Shown: piece after piece, positions 25,735 through 34,105 of the stretch | Layout of the letters: the number at the start of each line of letters is the position of its first letter | How positions within the stretch are numbered: position 1 is the first letter of the stretch | Source of the DNA: Subtercola sp. Z020 | GTDB taxonomy: Bacteria > Actinomycetota > Actinomycetes > Actinomycetales > Microbacteriaceae | DNA: 45,402 bases | Assembly (NCBI RefSeq): GCF_002931235.1 | Contig: NZ_PSTT01000022.1 | Span: 1 to 45,402 of the forward strand | Reading direction: 5' to 3' | Position numbers and translations under genes: made by a program | Notes under the pieces: model-generated | Database searches by the model: none | What the model was told of the DNA's origin: nothing | Seen by the model: the letters and a program-made list of their open reading frames with translations, nothing else

Positions 25735-27378
25735 TCAGCTCGTAGCCCAGGTGCGCATGTCGGTGCTCGGCGACCAGAAGTAGCCGGTCACCTTGTCGCT
25801 CATGACCACCGCGGTGGCGTCGAGGTAGAGGATGACCTTCGGCGACGCCGCGACCCAGTTCTTGGTGATCTGGGCGTAGATGCCGTCGCTGGTCGCGCTG
25901 TCGAGGGCGCTGCGGGCCTGGTCGAGCAGCTCGGTGTTCGCCGGCACGCAGATGTGGCCGGTGTTGTAGGCACTGTCGCACTGCTCGTCGTACTGCAGGT
26001 AGTACCCGGGGTTGAACACCGCAGGCCCGTCCTGCCGCAGCGCGGCCTGGCTGGTGCCGTTGTAGACGGCGTCGCCCCAGGCGCTCTCGCTCAGGGTGTT
26101 GACCGTCAGGTCGATGCCGATCTGGCCGAGACTGGACTGCAGGATGGTGGCAATCGACGCCTGGGCGGTGTCACCCGAGAGAATGTCGAGCGAGACTGCG
26201 ACCGGGGTGGAGATGCCGCTCTCGGCGATCAGGGACTTCGCCTTGTCGACGTCGTAGCTGCGCGCCGCGGAGTCCGCCGCAGAGAACCCCGCCATGGTGG
26301 GCGGAATCGGCCCGTAGTAGAGCTCGCCGTAGTTGAACAGCACATTCGAGAGGATGTCGGTGTACGGGATCGCATAGGTGACCGCTTCGCGGACCTTCTC
26401 GTTGTTCCACGGCGCCTTGTCGTTCGGGAGCAGCATCTGCATGTTCGCGGTCGCGGTGCTCGCGACGACTTTCAGGCCGTCACCCGAGCCGAGCGTCGAC
26501 GCCGAGTTCTTCGCGAGGCCGAAGGTCACGTCGTTCGTGTTGTCCTTCGCCTGCAGCAGCAGGGTGGAGTCGGTCTTGACCCAGCTCACGTTGATCTGGT
26601 CGGAGGCGGGCGCCTCGCCCTTGAAGGTCGGGTTCTTCACGAGCACGGCCTTGGTGCCGGGTTCGAGCGACTGCAGGGTGAAGGGCCCCGCTCCGGCGTC
26701 GTGCGACGCCAGGTATTCGTTCGGCGTGCCGGCGACGACTCCGCCGTTCGCCTCGACGATGGAGGGGTCGACGATGGATGCGGCGCCGGTCGCGAGGGCG
26801 AGGAGGAAGGCCGAGTCGGGCTTCGAGAGGGTGAAGACCACGGTCGCGGCATCCGGAGCATCGATCGAGGAGATCAGGTCGGGGTCGGTGTAGAGGTCGT
26901 TCACGATGCTCGAGCCGCACCCGGCGATCGAGATGACGCGCTCGATGGAGTACTTGACTGCGGCGGCGTCGACCGGCTTGCCGCTCGGGAAGACCCAGTC
27001 GGTGTTGAGGTCGAAGGTGTAGGTGAGGCCGTCGGCGCTCACGTCCCAGCTCTTCGCGAAGTAGGGCTTCACCTCGGTCGGGTTGATCTCGTCGGTGCCG
27101 TTCGCGTCTTTCTGGGTGCCGTACTGCACCAGCTGCGAGTACAGCACCTGCGTGAGGCGGTCGTCGTCGAGCGTGCAGCCCGATGCGGGGTCGATGGTCG
27201 AGGGGGCGATGGTGAACGCGACGTTCAGCGGCCTGTTCCCGCCCGACGTGCTCGACGTCGTCGGTGCGGTGGCGACGCAGGCCGAGAGTGCGACGGCGGC
27301 GACGGCGGCCGCAGCGACCGAGGTGATCGCCCTGCGGAGGCCGCGTCGGCCGATGCGGGCGGAGGACTGTCGAAACAT
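25735..27378 (-). CDS. ABC transporter substrate-binding lipoprotein, family 5
   Basis: 547-residue extracellular solute-binding lipoprotein of the oligopeptide family (SBP_bac_5). A lipoprotein signal peptide ends at LSAC, with the cysteine at about residue 34. The mature protein has family features: LNVAFTIAPSTIDPASG, the KPYFAKSWDVSADGLTYTFDLNTDWVFPSGKPVDAAAVKYSIER block, and VREAVTYAIPY. Ligands in the family range from di- and oligopeptides to opines, nickel and sugars. The start at 27378 has GGGAG upstream. It is first in its operon, with operator C 68 bases before it. Peptide uptake fits the adjacent aminopeptidase gene. Confidence 0.93.
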   Translation of the reverse strand: MFRQSSARIGRRGLRRAITSVAAAAVAAVALSACVATAPTTSSTSGGNRPLNVAFTIAPSTIDPASGCTLDDDRLTQVLYSQLVQYGTQKDANGTDEINPTEVKPYFAKSWDVSADGLTYTFDLNTDWVFPSGKPVDAAAVKYSIERVISIAGCGSSIVNDLYTDPDLISSIDAPDAATVVFTLSKPDSAFLLALATGAASIVDPSIVEANGGVVAGTPNEYLASHDAGAGPFTLQSLEPGTKAVLVKNPTFKGEAPASDQINVSWVKTDSTLLLQAKDNTNDVTFGLAKNSASTLGSGDGLKVVASTATANMQMLLPNDKAPWNNEKVREAVTYAIPYTDILSNVLFNYGELYYGPIPPTMAGFSAADSAARSYDVDKAKSLIAESGISTPVAVSLDILSGDTAQASIATILQSSLGQIGIDLTVNTLSESAWGDAVYNGTSQAALRQDGPAVFNPGYYLQYDEQCDSAYNTGHICVPANTELLDQARSALDSATSDGIYAQITKNWVAASPKVILYLDATAVVMSDKVTGYFWSPSTDMRTWATS

Positions 27379-27445
27379 TGCGGCTCCCGGGGGTGAGGGG
27401 GACAGAAAAGGTGGAGGGGTGCGGAAAGTGTTCTCGTGCAGTCTT

Positions 27446-27458
27446 ACATGTGACATAT
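27446..27458. promoter_or_regulatory. Island operator, site C
   Basis: ACATGTGACATAT: 12 of 13 positions match the perfect palindrome of site A when read on the minus strand (ATATGTCACATGT). It lies in the 117-base gap between the aminopeptidase and binding-protein genes and would control the peptide-transport operon. Together with its flanks it closely resembles site B (TGA...AA). Confidence 0.65.
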
Positions 27459-27495
27459 CAGCTGCAAAGCCTCGGCTCGAAAGTTAACGCGTCTG

Positions 27496-29043
27496 TTACG
27501 CAAGCCGCTCGAAGAGTTCGGCCAGCAGGCGCACCCCGAAACCGGTCGCTCCGAGCGGGGCGACCCCGTATTCGCTCTCGGCCCAGGCCGGGCCAGCGAT
27601 GTCGAGGTGGGCCCAGGCCTGGCCCTCGGGCACGAAGCGCTGCAGGAACATCGCTGCGGTCGAACTGCGGCTCGACGGCACACCGGGAAAGTTCTTGATG
27701 TCGGCGATCAGCGAGTCGACCTGGGTCTCGAGGTAGGCCGGCATCGGCATGTGCCAGACCTGCTCGTCGCTCGTCACCGCCGCAGCCTGCAGATTCTCGA
27801 GCAGCGCATCGTCGTTCGAGAACACGCCGGCGGTGCGGTCGCCGAGGGCGTGCACGATCGCATAGGTCAGCGTGGCGAGGTCGACGATGGCTGCCGGATG
27901 CTCGTCGGCGGCGAGGGCGATGGCGTCGCCGAGAATCAGCCGGCCCTCGAAGTCGGTGTTCAGAATCTCGACGGTGGTGCCGCCCCGCATGGTCACGATG
28001 TCGCCGGGGCGGGTGGAGAACGGACCGGGCATATTCTCCACCATCGGCAGGAACGCCTTCACGTGCAGGTTCGGGGCCAGCGTCTGCAGCAGCGTCATGG
28101 CCAGCGCCGCGGCCGCCGCGCCGGCCATGTCGTGCTTCATGCCGATCATCCCGTCGGCCGACTTCAGCGACAGCCCGCCGGTGTCGAAGGTCACCCCCTT
28201 GCCCACCAGGCAGAGATCGACGGGCCCGCCGTGGCCGTTGTGCGTGAGCGTGAGGAGCAGGGGGCGCTCGACCGATCCCCGCCCGACGGCGAGTACGCCG
28301 CCCAGGCCGAGGCGCTCGAGCTCGGCTTCGTCGCTGACGGCGACGTCGATTCCGGATGCCGCGGCGAGCGCCTCGACGCGGGCGGCGAAGCTCGACGGGG
28401 TGATGACGTTGGCGGGCTCGTTGACCAGGTCGCGGGCGACGTTGACCGCCCGGCCGACCTCGGCCCCGACGGCCCAGCCGGCAGCGGTGTCGGGGTCTGC
28501 GGCCGCGGCGCTCCAGGTGGTGCCGTGCGAGCTGGTGCCGGTGTCGCTGTCGGTGGCGCTGGCGCTGTCGGTGCCGCTGCTCGTCTCCCGGAGGAATCCG
28601 GCGGGTGCATTCTTCTGCTTGTGCTCGGTGAACGTGTAGGCGCCGAGGGTCACGCCCTCCGCTGCGGCACGGGCGATCTCCTCCGGGGTCGCCGCGACAC
28701 CCTCGGGAGTGCCGAGGCGGAGCCCGTCGAGCTCGAAGGTCGCAACCGCCAGGTGCCGGAGGCGGCGCGCCGCAGCAGCCGCGGCATCCCGCAGCTCACA
28801 GAGGCCCGCCGCGCTGCGCTCGCCGAGGCCGACGAGCAGACGGGGGTGACGGTCGCCGGCGAGCAGGAGTGTCTGGCCCAGGGCGCCGGAGAAACCCGCC
28901 GCCTGCCACAGCTGTGCGTCGGCGACGGCGGTGGGCCGCTCGTCGGAGAAGACGGGGCGAGCGGTGCACTCGGGGGCGAGGGGGGACACATCGGTCACGG
29001 TGGGCTCCGGGCTCTCGGGGGAGGCGTCGGATCCGACGCGCAT
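27496..29043 (-). CDS. pepA: M17 leucyl aminopeptidase
   Basis: 515-residue cytosolic metallopeptidase that removes N-terminal residues from peptides. The C-terminal catalytic domain has the metal and catalytic residues: GKGVTFDTGGLSLK, MKHDMAG, and NTDFEGRL. The last is a variant of the family signature NTDAEGRL with Ala replaced by Phe. The two domains are joined by a Ser/Thr/Asp-rich linker (about residues 155-190) longer than usual. The start at 29043 is within operator site D and about eight bases after a CATATT -10 box, so it is probably leaderless. It precedes the peptide transporter, which has its own operator. Confidence 0.9.
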   Translation of the reverse strand: MRVGSDASPESPEPTVTDVSPLAPECTARPVFSDERPTAVADAQLWQAAGFSGALGQTLLLAGDRHPRLLVGLGERSAAGLCELRDAAAAAARRLRHLAVATFELDGLRLGTPEGVAATPEEIARAAAEGVTLGAYTFTEHKQKNAPAGFLRETSSGTDSASATDSDTGTSSHGTTWSAAAADPDTAAGWAVGAEVGRAVNVARDLVNEPANVITPSSFAARVEALAAASGIDVAVSDEAELERLGLGGVLAVGRGSVERPLLLTLTHNGHGGPVDLCLVGKGVTFDTGGLSLKSADGMIGMKHDMAGAAAAALAMTLLQTLAPNLHVKAFLPMVENMPGPFSTRPGDIVTMRGGTTVEILNTDFEGRLILGDAIALAADEHPAAIVDLATLTYAIVHALGDRTAGVFSNDDALLENLQAAAVTSDEQVWHMPMPAYLETQVDSLIADIKNFPGVPSSRSSTAAMFLQRFVPEGQAWAHLDIAGPAWAESEYGVAPLGATGFGVRLLAELFERLA

Positions 29044-29065
29044 GTGACAGTAATATGCCATATAC
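29040..29065. promoter_or_regulatory. Island operator, site D (two adjacent copies)
   Basis: Two 13-base copies stand side by side between the divergent aminopeptidase and GntR-2 genes. GCATGTGACAGTA (29040-29052) includes the aminopeptidase start codon. ATATGCCATATAC (29053-29065) is a weaker copy preceded by AGTA. The first is a good match in the core TGTGACA. The arrangement would let one regulator control both directions, including the regulator's own gene. Confidence 0.55.
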
Positions 29066-29115
29066 GACTGTGTGTCATGTGCCCGGCACCGCGCTGCAGA
29101 GGAGATGATGCTCAG

Positions 29116-29901
29116 ATGAATGACAGCTCACCGATCCGGAGCATCCAGCAGTCGTCGAGCCTTCGGGCAGAAGTCGAGCGTGCTCTGTCGGTGGCGATCA
29201 TCTCGGGTGAACTGGAGCCGGGAACCGTGGTCTCCGTACCGGGTCTGGCGACCCAGTTCGGGGTGTCGGCGACACCGGTGCGGGAGGCGATGCTCGATCT
29301 CGAGAAGCGCGGGTTCGTGGAGTCGGTGCGCAACAAGGGGTTCCGCATCACGAGCGTCGGCGAAGACGACCTTCGCGAGATCGTGCAGGTTCGGCGCTGG
29401 CTCGAGGTGCCGGCCATGCGCATCGCCGCGGAGCGCTTCCCGGCCGATCGTCTGCCCGAGTTCCGCGAGCTCGCGGACCAGATCATCCGTTCGGCGGCCA
29501 CGGCCGACTTCGCGGCCTACCTGGCCGCCGACTCGCGGTTCCACCTCGCCCTCATCGCGCTGACCGGCAACCGCCGCCTCGTCGGCCTCGTCGAGGAGCT
29601 GCGGAGCCAGACCCGCATGGTGGGCCTCGCCGACCTGAAAGACACGCGGGAGCTCGAACAGTCGGCGAACGAGCACCACGTGCTGCTCGACCTGCTCGTC
29701 GCCGGCGACGCCGACGCGGCCGAGACCCTGATGCACTCGCACATCGGCCACGTGCTCGGCTGGTGGGCGGGGCGCGCAGAAGACCACCCCGAGACCGCCG
29801 ACGACGCCTCCGCCGACGACGCATCCGCCGACGACGCCTCCACCGACGACGCCTCCTCCGTCCACCGCACCTCCCACCCAGAAATGAGCGTCACGCAGTG
29901 A
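29116..29901 (+). CDS. GntR family regulator, FadR-type with FCD domain (2)
   Basis: 261-residue paralogue of the GntR-1 protein. The HTH region VSATPVREAMLDLEKRGFVESVRN is the same apart from Ile/Met, and the FCD domain has FHLALIALTGN, EHHVLLDLL and SHIGHVLGWW. After about residue 222 there is an acidic low-complexity tail with four ADDAS-type repeats that the paralogue lacks. GAGGAG lies 11 bases before the ATG. It is divergent from the aminopeptidase gene across operator D and overlaps the next start (GTGA). Autoregulation and control of the whole island are inferred from the identical recognition segment and repeated operators. Confidence 0.92.
   Translation: MNDSSPIRSIQQSSSLRAEVERALSVAIISGELEPGTVVSVPGLATQFGVSATPVREAMLDLEKRGFVESVRNKGFRITSVGEDDLREIVQVRRWLEVPAMRIAAERFPADRLPEFRELADQIIRSAATADFAAYLAADSRFHLALIALTGNRRLVGLVEELRSQTRMVGLADLKDTRELEQSANEHHVLLDLLVAGDADAAETLMHSHIGHVLGWWAGRAEDHPETADDASADDASADDASTDDASSVHRTSHPEMSVTQ
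29797..29856 (+). repeat. Four tandem 15-base repeats in the GntR-2 tail
   Basis: The unit GCCGACGACGCCTCC occurs four times (29797, 29812, 29827, 29842) with single-base changes, encoding Ala/Thr-Asp-Asp-Ala-Ser each time. The perfect 15-base period keeps the reading frame. It looks like slippage-expanded coding sequence; copy number could vary among strains. Confidence 0.85.
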
Positions 29902-30293
29902 AGACCGCCCTCACCCTCGGCCCGACAACCGGCAACTACACCCCCGCTGTGCGGGTCGGCGACCTCTGGTACCTCAGTGGCCAGGCCGCCTTCGACGAGG
30001 CGGGCGGAGTGGTGCCGGGCGGCATCAGGGAACAGACCGCGGCGACCCTCGAGAACACCCGCACGCTGCTCTCGGCCGCCGGGCTCACCCTCGGCGACCT
30101 GGTGTCGGTCACGGTGTACCTGACGAGCATGGCCGACTGGGCCGGCATGAACGAGGTCTACGGCTCGTTCTTCCCCGAGGGCACGATCCTGCCGGCGCGC
30201 ACGGCCGTCGCGGTGAGCGGGCTGGCCGAGGGGCTGCTGGTCGAGATGACGTGCATCGCCGACGCGAGCGGTCAGGGAGGGGGAGCGGCCTGA
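29898..30293 (+). CDS. RidA/YjgF family protein
   Basis: 131-residue protein of the RidA (YER057c/UK114) family. Characterised members deaminate reactive enamine/imine intermediates. Family features are YTPAVRVGDLWYLSGQ near the N terminus, ENTRTLLSAAGLTLGDLVSVTVYLTSMADW, and the C-terminal PARTAVAVSGLAEGLLVEM with the arginine that binds the substrate carboxylate. The GTG start overlaps the GntR-2 stop, so translation is coupled. Its place beside a pyrroline reductase gene and in an island making cyclic imines suggests scavenging or processing of those imines. Confidence 0.9.
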   Translation: MKTALTLGPTTGNYTPAVRVGDLWYLSGQAAFDEAGGVVPGGIREQTAATLENTRTLLSAAGLTLGDLVSVTVYLTSMADWAGMNEVYGSFFPEGTILPARTAVAVSGLAEGLLVEMTCIADASGQGGGAA

Positions 30294-31174
30294 TGGGCGA
30301 CGCGACCGCCGCTGCCGCCGCGACCGCCGCCGCTGCGCCACAGGTCTTCCCGGCCACCGCACTGCTCGGGGCAGGCTCCATGGGGCAGGCCGTGCTGGCC
30401 GGGCTGCTGCGGCCCGACGTTCGGGTCGAGGGCGGCATCAGGGCGACCACGAGGTCGGTGGAGCGCGCGTCGACGGTGCCCGGGCATCCGGATGTCACCG
30501 TCGGCAGCACCGAGACCGACCCACGGGCGAACCTCGTCGCCGTGACGGGTGCCCGCATCGTCATCGTCGGCGTCAAGCCGTACATGGTGACCGAGCTTCT
30601 CGCCGAGATCGCGCCGTCGCTCGCGCCCGACGCCATCGTCGTCAGCCTCGCCGCCGGAGTGACGCTCGACGTGTTCGAGGGCGCGCTGCCCGCGTCGGTC
30701 GCCGCGGTGCGCGCCATGCCGAACACGCCGTCGCTGGTCGGCAGGGGAGTCACCGGGCTGGCCAGGGGTGCCCGCACGAGCGACGAGCAGTTCGCGCTCG
30801 TCACAGCGCTCTTCGAGCTGGTCGGCGAGGTCGTGGCGGTGCCCGAGGGCGAGATCGATGCGGTGAGTTCGATCTCCGGATCGGGCCCTGCGTACTTCTT
30901 CTACCTCGTCGAGCAGCTCACCGCCGCTGCGGTCGCCAAGGGATTCACGCCCGAGCAGGCGGCGACCCTGGTGAACGGCACGTTCATCGGTGCCGCCACG
31001 CTGCTGCAGCAGACGGGGGAGCAGCCGGCCGAGCTCCGCCGACGCGTCACGAGCCCCGGCGGCACCACAGAGCAGGCGCTCCGCGTGCTCGGCGAGGCAG
31101 ACCTCGGGGGCCTCTTCACGCGCGCGACCGACGCCGCCGTGGCCCGCTCCCGCGAGCTCGCCTCCGGCGCCTGA
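30293..31174 (+). CDS. proC: Pyrroline-5-carboxylate reductase family
   Basis: 293-residue NAD(P)H-dependent enzyme that reduces delta1-pyrroline-5-carboxylate to proline in its family. The N-terminal Rossmann motif is LLGAGSMGQAVLAGLL, followed by VGVKPYMV, the RAMPNTPSLVGRGVTG block, and the signature SISGSGPAYFFYLVEQLTAAA. The C-terminal TSPGGTTEQAL motif is intact. An Ala-rich stretch of about 15 residues extends the N terminus. The ATG overlaps the RidA stop (TGATG), making one operon with GntR-2. In a catabolic setting it may recycle a pyrroline intermediate instead of serving proline synthesis; that is inference. Confidence 0.9.
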   Translation: MGDATAAAAATAAAAPQVFPATALLGAGSMGQAVLAGLLRPDVRVEGGIRATTRSVERASTVPGHPDVTVGSTETDPRANLVAVTGARIVIVGVKPYMVTELLAEIAPSLAPDAIVVSLAAGVTLDVFEGALPASVAAVRAMPNTPSLVGRGVTGLARGARTSDEQFALVTALFELVGEVVAVPEGEIDAVSSISGSGPAYFFYLVEQLTAAAVAKGFTPEQAATLVNGTFIGAATLLQQTGEQPAELRRRVTSPGGTTEQALRVLGEADLGGLFTRATDAAVARSRELASGA

Positions 31175-31190
31175 CCCCGACCCCCGCCCC

Positions 31191-32393
31191 TCAGGTCGGC
31201 AGGCCGGCCTGGATGACGGTGCGGGGGCGCGCCTCGTTCCAGAGCAGCGCGCTCTCGTCGAAGGGGTTGCCGTCGAGCACCAGCAGGTCGCCCACAGCGC
31301 CCGGCGCGATGCGGCCGAGGTCGGGTCGCTGCAGCAGGTCGGCGTTCACGCTCGTCACCGAGCGCAGCACGTCTGCCACCGGCTCGACCTCCAGCTGCAG
31401 CCGGATGCCCTGCAACTGGTCGTTCGCCAGGGCCGACATCAGGTCGCTGCCGAAACCGATCCGCACACCCGCGGCCCGGGCGATCTCGATCGCGGTCTTG
31501 CCGGCCGAGAGCACCTCCTGGTTCTTCGCCCGTGAGACCGGGTTGAGGTTCACCTCGTCGCCGCGCCGATTCATCGCGTCGTAGGCCGCGAGCGTCGGCA
31601 CGAGGAAGGCCCCGTGCGCCGACATCAGCCCGGCCGCCTCCGCATCGAGCAGGTTGCCGTGTTCGATCGACCGGATGCCGTTGGTCACCGAGTGGATGAT
31701 CGCCTCGGGCGAGTAGGCGTGGGCGGCCACGTAGCTGCCGCGCCTCGTCGCCTCGTCGGAGACCGCCAGCAGCTCCTCCGACGAGTACTGCGGCACCCGG
31801 ATCGGATCGGTCAGCGACACGACCCCGCCCGAGGTCATCACCTTGATGGCGTGCGCCCCGGTGTGGAACCTCCGGCGCACGGCACGGCGCAGGTCATCCA
31901 CCCCGTCGACGACCTCGTTCATGTGCCCCCCGTGGAAGCACAGGTCGAGGTCGCCGGGGCGGGGGTCGCCGTGGCCCCCGGTCTGGCTGAGCGCCGGCCC
32001 GGTGTACAGGTACCGGGGTGAGGCGAACAGGCCCTCGTCGATGGCGCGCGCCAGGCCGATGTCACCGCCAGCCACATCTCGAACGGTGGTGAAGCCCCGC
32101 CGCAGTGCATCCGCCAACCGATGCGTTCCCATGATGGAGACGTAGCTGAGCGGGCGCAGCTCGAGCTCCATGCCGCCCATCGCGGTGCTGTAGGCGTGGA
32201 AGTGCGCATCGATGAGGCCGGGCACGACAGTGCGTCCCTTCGCATCGAGCACCCGGCCGACGGGGGTGAGGCCCGGGCCGACCTCGGCGATCACTCCGTC
32301 GACGACTGTGATGTCGGCCTCGGTCAGGTCGTCGGAGGTGCCGTCGAAGACGAGGGCGTTCGTGACGGTGAGGGTGCCGGTGGCGCGGCTCAT
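31191..32393 (-). CDS. Imidazolonepropionase-like amidohydrolase
   Basis: 400-residue metal-dependent amidohydrolase. Visible ligands are H64 and H66 (DAHFH), the probable carboxylated lysine in AIKVMTSGGV, His in VAAHAYS and IEHGNLL, and the final Asp in GFGSDLM. The closest named groups are the COG1228 amidohydrolases, which include imidazolonepropionase and cytosolic prolidase-like dipeptidases acting on Xaa-Pro or Xaa-Arg. The latter would suit an island for imino-acid peptides. No signal peptide. It overlaps hyuB by four bases (ATGA), so it works with the hydantoinase/oxoprolinase-type pair. The exact substrate cannot be read from sequence. Confidence 0.85.
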   Translation of the reverse strand: MSRATGTLTVTNALVFDGTSDDLTEADITVVDGVIAEVGPGLTPVGRVLDAKGRTVVPGLIDAHFHAYSTAMGGMELELRPLSYVSIMGTHRLADALRRGFTTVRDVAGGDIGLARAIDEGLFASPRYLYTGPALSQTGGHGDPRPGDLDLCFHGGHMNEVVDGVDDLRRAVRRRFHTGAHAIKVMTSGGVVSLTDPIRVPQYSSEELLAVSDEATRRGSYVAAHAYSPEAIIHSVTNGIRSIEHGNLLDAEAAGLMSAHGAFLVPTLAAYDAMNRRGDEVNLNPVSRAKNQEVLSAGKTAIEIARAAGVRIGFGSDLMSALANDQLQGIRLQLEVEPVADVLRSVTSVNADLLQRPDLGRIAPGAVGDLLVLDGNPFDESALLWNEARPRTVIQAGLPT

Positions 32394-34105
32394 GCCGCGG
32401 CACCGCGGAGCGAGGCGGTGGCCGCGGCATCCAGAGTCCAGGTCGCGGTGTCGACGACGACACCGTACTCGGCGGCCGCCGCCGAAGCGCTCACGAAGCC
32501 GTTGACGACATCGAGCAGCACCCGCTCGGGTTCGCGTTCGAAGGGGTCGCCGTAGCCGCCGCCGCCGCCGGTGATGTTCGCGAGAACATCTCCGTCGACG
32601 AGGTGGTTGTAGCTGCCGCCCTGGGTGACCTCGCGATCGGTACCCGGGTTCAGAACGATCTTCGCGCTGGCACCCTCGCGGCCACCCTCCATGGCCCACG
32701 GAGGCGACTTCGTCTTGTAGACGAGGCAGATACCGGTGGAATCGTTGGTGAAGCGGTAGACCCGGCTGACACCGACGCCGCCCCTGTGCCGACCGGCGCC
32801 ACCGGTGTCGGGAACGTAGCCGTACGACTCGATGATCATCGGCGACTTCGTCTCGAGGATTTCGACGGGGTTGTTGCGGCAGCCGGGCTCAGACAGGTGC
32901 ATGATGCCGTCTTCCCCGTCGCCGCCCGCATGGCCGCCGAACCCCACCGCCTCGTTGGTCGCCTCGAGCCACGCTTCGCCGTTGCGGGGGTTCACGCCGA
33001 GGCCCATCATCGACGAGACGTCGCCGCCCGAGCTCGCGGGCACCCGGTCGGGCATGCCCTGCGCGAGCGCTTTCAGCACGACCTCGCCGGCGAGCAGGCC
33101 GGTCCAGAGGGTGAAGGTCGGCATCGGGGGCACCGCGTGCATGACCGATCCGGGCACCGTGACAACCCGCAGCGGGCGGAAGTTGCCGGCCACGACGGGC
33201 GTGTCGGGGGTGGTCATCGACTTGAAGATCAGGGCGCAGAGCGCCTCCGTCTGGCCGACGGGGAGGTTGATCGGGCCGCGCACCCCCATCTCGCTGCCCG
33301 TCCAGTCGATGACCATCTCGTCGTCGGTCACCGTGACGGTCACGTTCATGGCGATCATCCGGTCGAGGTCGACACCGTCGTTGTCGACCCAGTCGCGCGC
33401 GGTCCAGGTGCCCTTCGGCAGCCGCGCCAGGGCGAGGCGGGCGAGGCGCTCGCCGTGGTCGTTGATCGCCACCATGACGTCGAGCAGTTCGTCGACGCCG
33501 TACTTCGCCGCCACCTCCTGCGTACGCCTGACTCCCGTGACGCAGGCAGAGACCTGGGCCTGGATGTCGCCGATCGTCTGCTTGGGCATGCGCGAGTTGA
33601 AGCGGATCAGGTTGAAGATGTCGTCGTTGATGACCCCGCCGCGGTAAAGCCTCGAGACCGGGAAGAAGATGCCCTCCTGCGACATGTCGGTCGAGTCGAG
33701 AACGTACCCGGCGTCTTTCTGTTTCAGGTCGAGCACATGGATGCGGCACGAGGTGTAACCGATCAAGCGCCCGTCGACATGGATGGGAGCGAACACCAGC
33801 GGGTCGAGGGTGTGCGCGCTCGACCAGTACGGGTAGTTCAGAATGAAGACGTCGCCGGGCATCATCTTGTCGGCACCGATGAACTCGATGCCCTTCTTGA
33901 TGCCGTGGTCGTTGCCGCGGGTGAAGATGGCGATGCCGGGAGCGTCGGCGACGACATCGCCGTTCGCGTCGTGCACCCCGATGCCGTAGTCGTGGATCTC
34001 GTAGACCACGGTGTTGTAGGCGGTGCGGCAGAGGTTCCGGGCCATCTCCTCGGCGGCGGAGAGCAGTGCGTGCCGAACGATCTCGATGGTGATTGCGTCG
34101 CTCAC
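32390..34105 (-). CDS. hyuB: HyuB, hydantoinase/5-oxoprolinase subunit B
   Basis: 571-residue subunit of an ATP-dependent lactam- or hydantoin-opening enzyme. Family features include the N-terminal EIVRHALLSAAEEMARNLCRTAYNTVV, GDVFILNYPYWSSAHTLDP, RRTQEVAAKYG and a C-terminal ITGGGGGYGDPFERE block. It forms a complex with HyuA, encoded just upstream with a GTGA overlap, and opens five-membered cyclic amides such as 5-oxoproline or N-substituted hydantoins. The GTG at 34105 is the only start consistent with the overlap and the conserved N terminus. Substrate inside the family is uncertain; acetone- and acetophenone-carboxylase subunits are more distant relatives. Confidence 0.92.
   Translation of the reverse strand: MSDAITIEIVRHALLSAAEEMARNLCRTAYNTVVYEIHDYGIGVHDANGDVVADAPGIAIFTRGNDHGIKKGIEFIGADKMMPGDVFILNYPYWSSAHTLDPLVFAPIHVDGRLIGYTSCRIHVLDLKQKDAGYVLDSTDMSQEGIFFPVSRLYRGGVINDDIFNLIRFNSRMPKQTIGDIQAQVSACVTGVRRTQEVAAKYGVDELLDVMVAINDHGERLARLALARLPKGTWTARDWVDNDGVDLDRMIAMNVTVTVTDDEMVIDWTGSEMGVRGPINLPVGQTEALCALIFKSMTTPDTPVVAGNFRPLRVVTVPGSVMHAVPPMPTFTLWTGLLAGEVVLKALAQGMPDRVPASSGGDVSSMMGLGVNPRNGEAWLEATNEAVGFGGHAGGDGEDGIMHLSEPGCRNNPVEILETKSPMIIESYGYVPDTGGAGRHRGGVGVSRVYRFTNDSTGICLVYKTKSPPWAMEGGREGASAKIVLNPGTDREVTQGGSYNHLVDGDVLANITGGGGGYGDPFEREPERVLLDVVNGFVSASAAAAEYGVVVDTATWTLDAAATASLRGAAA

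Noticed and set aside
24871-27396. 841-codon plus-strand frame opposite the peptide transporter genes
   Set aside because: Shadow of the permease and binding-protein genes; His/Arg/Gly/Asp-rich with no domain.
29797-29856. Tandem repeats as a CRISPR-like array
   Set aside because: No spacers, coding in frame, 15-base unit only.
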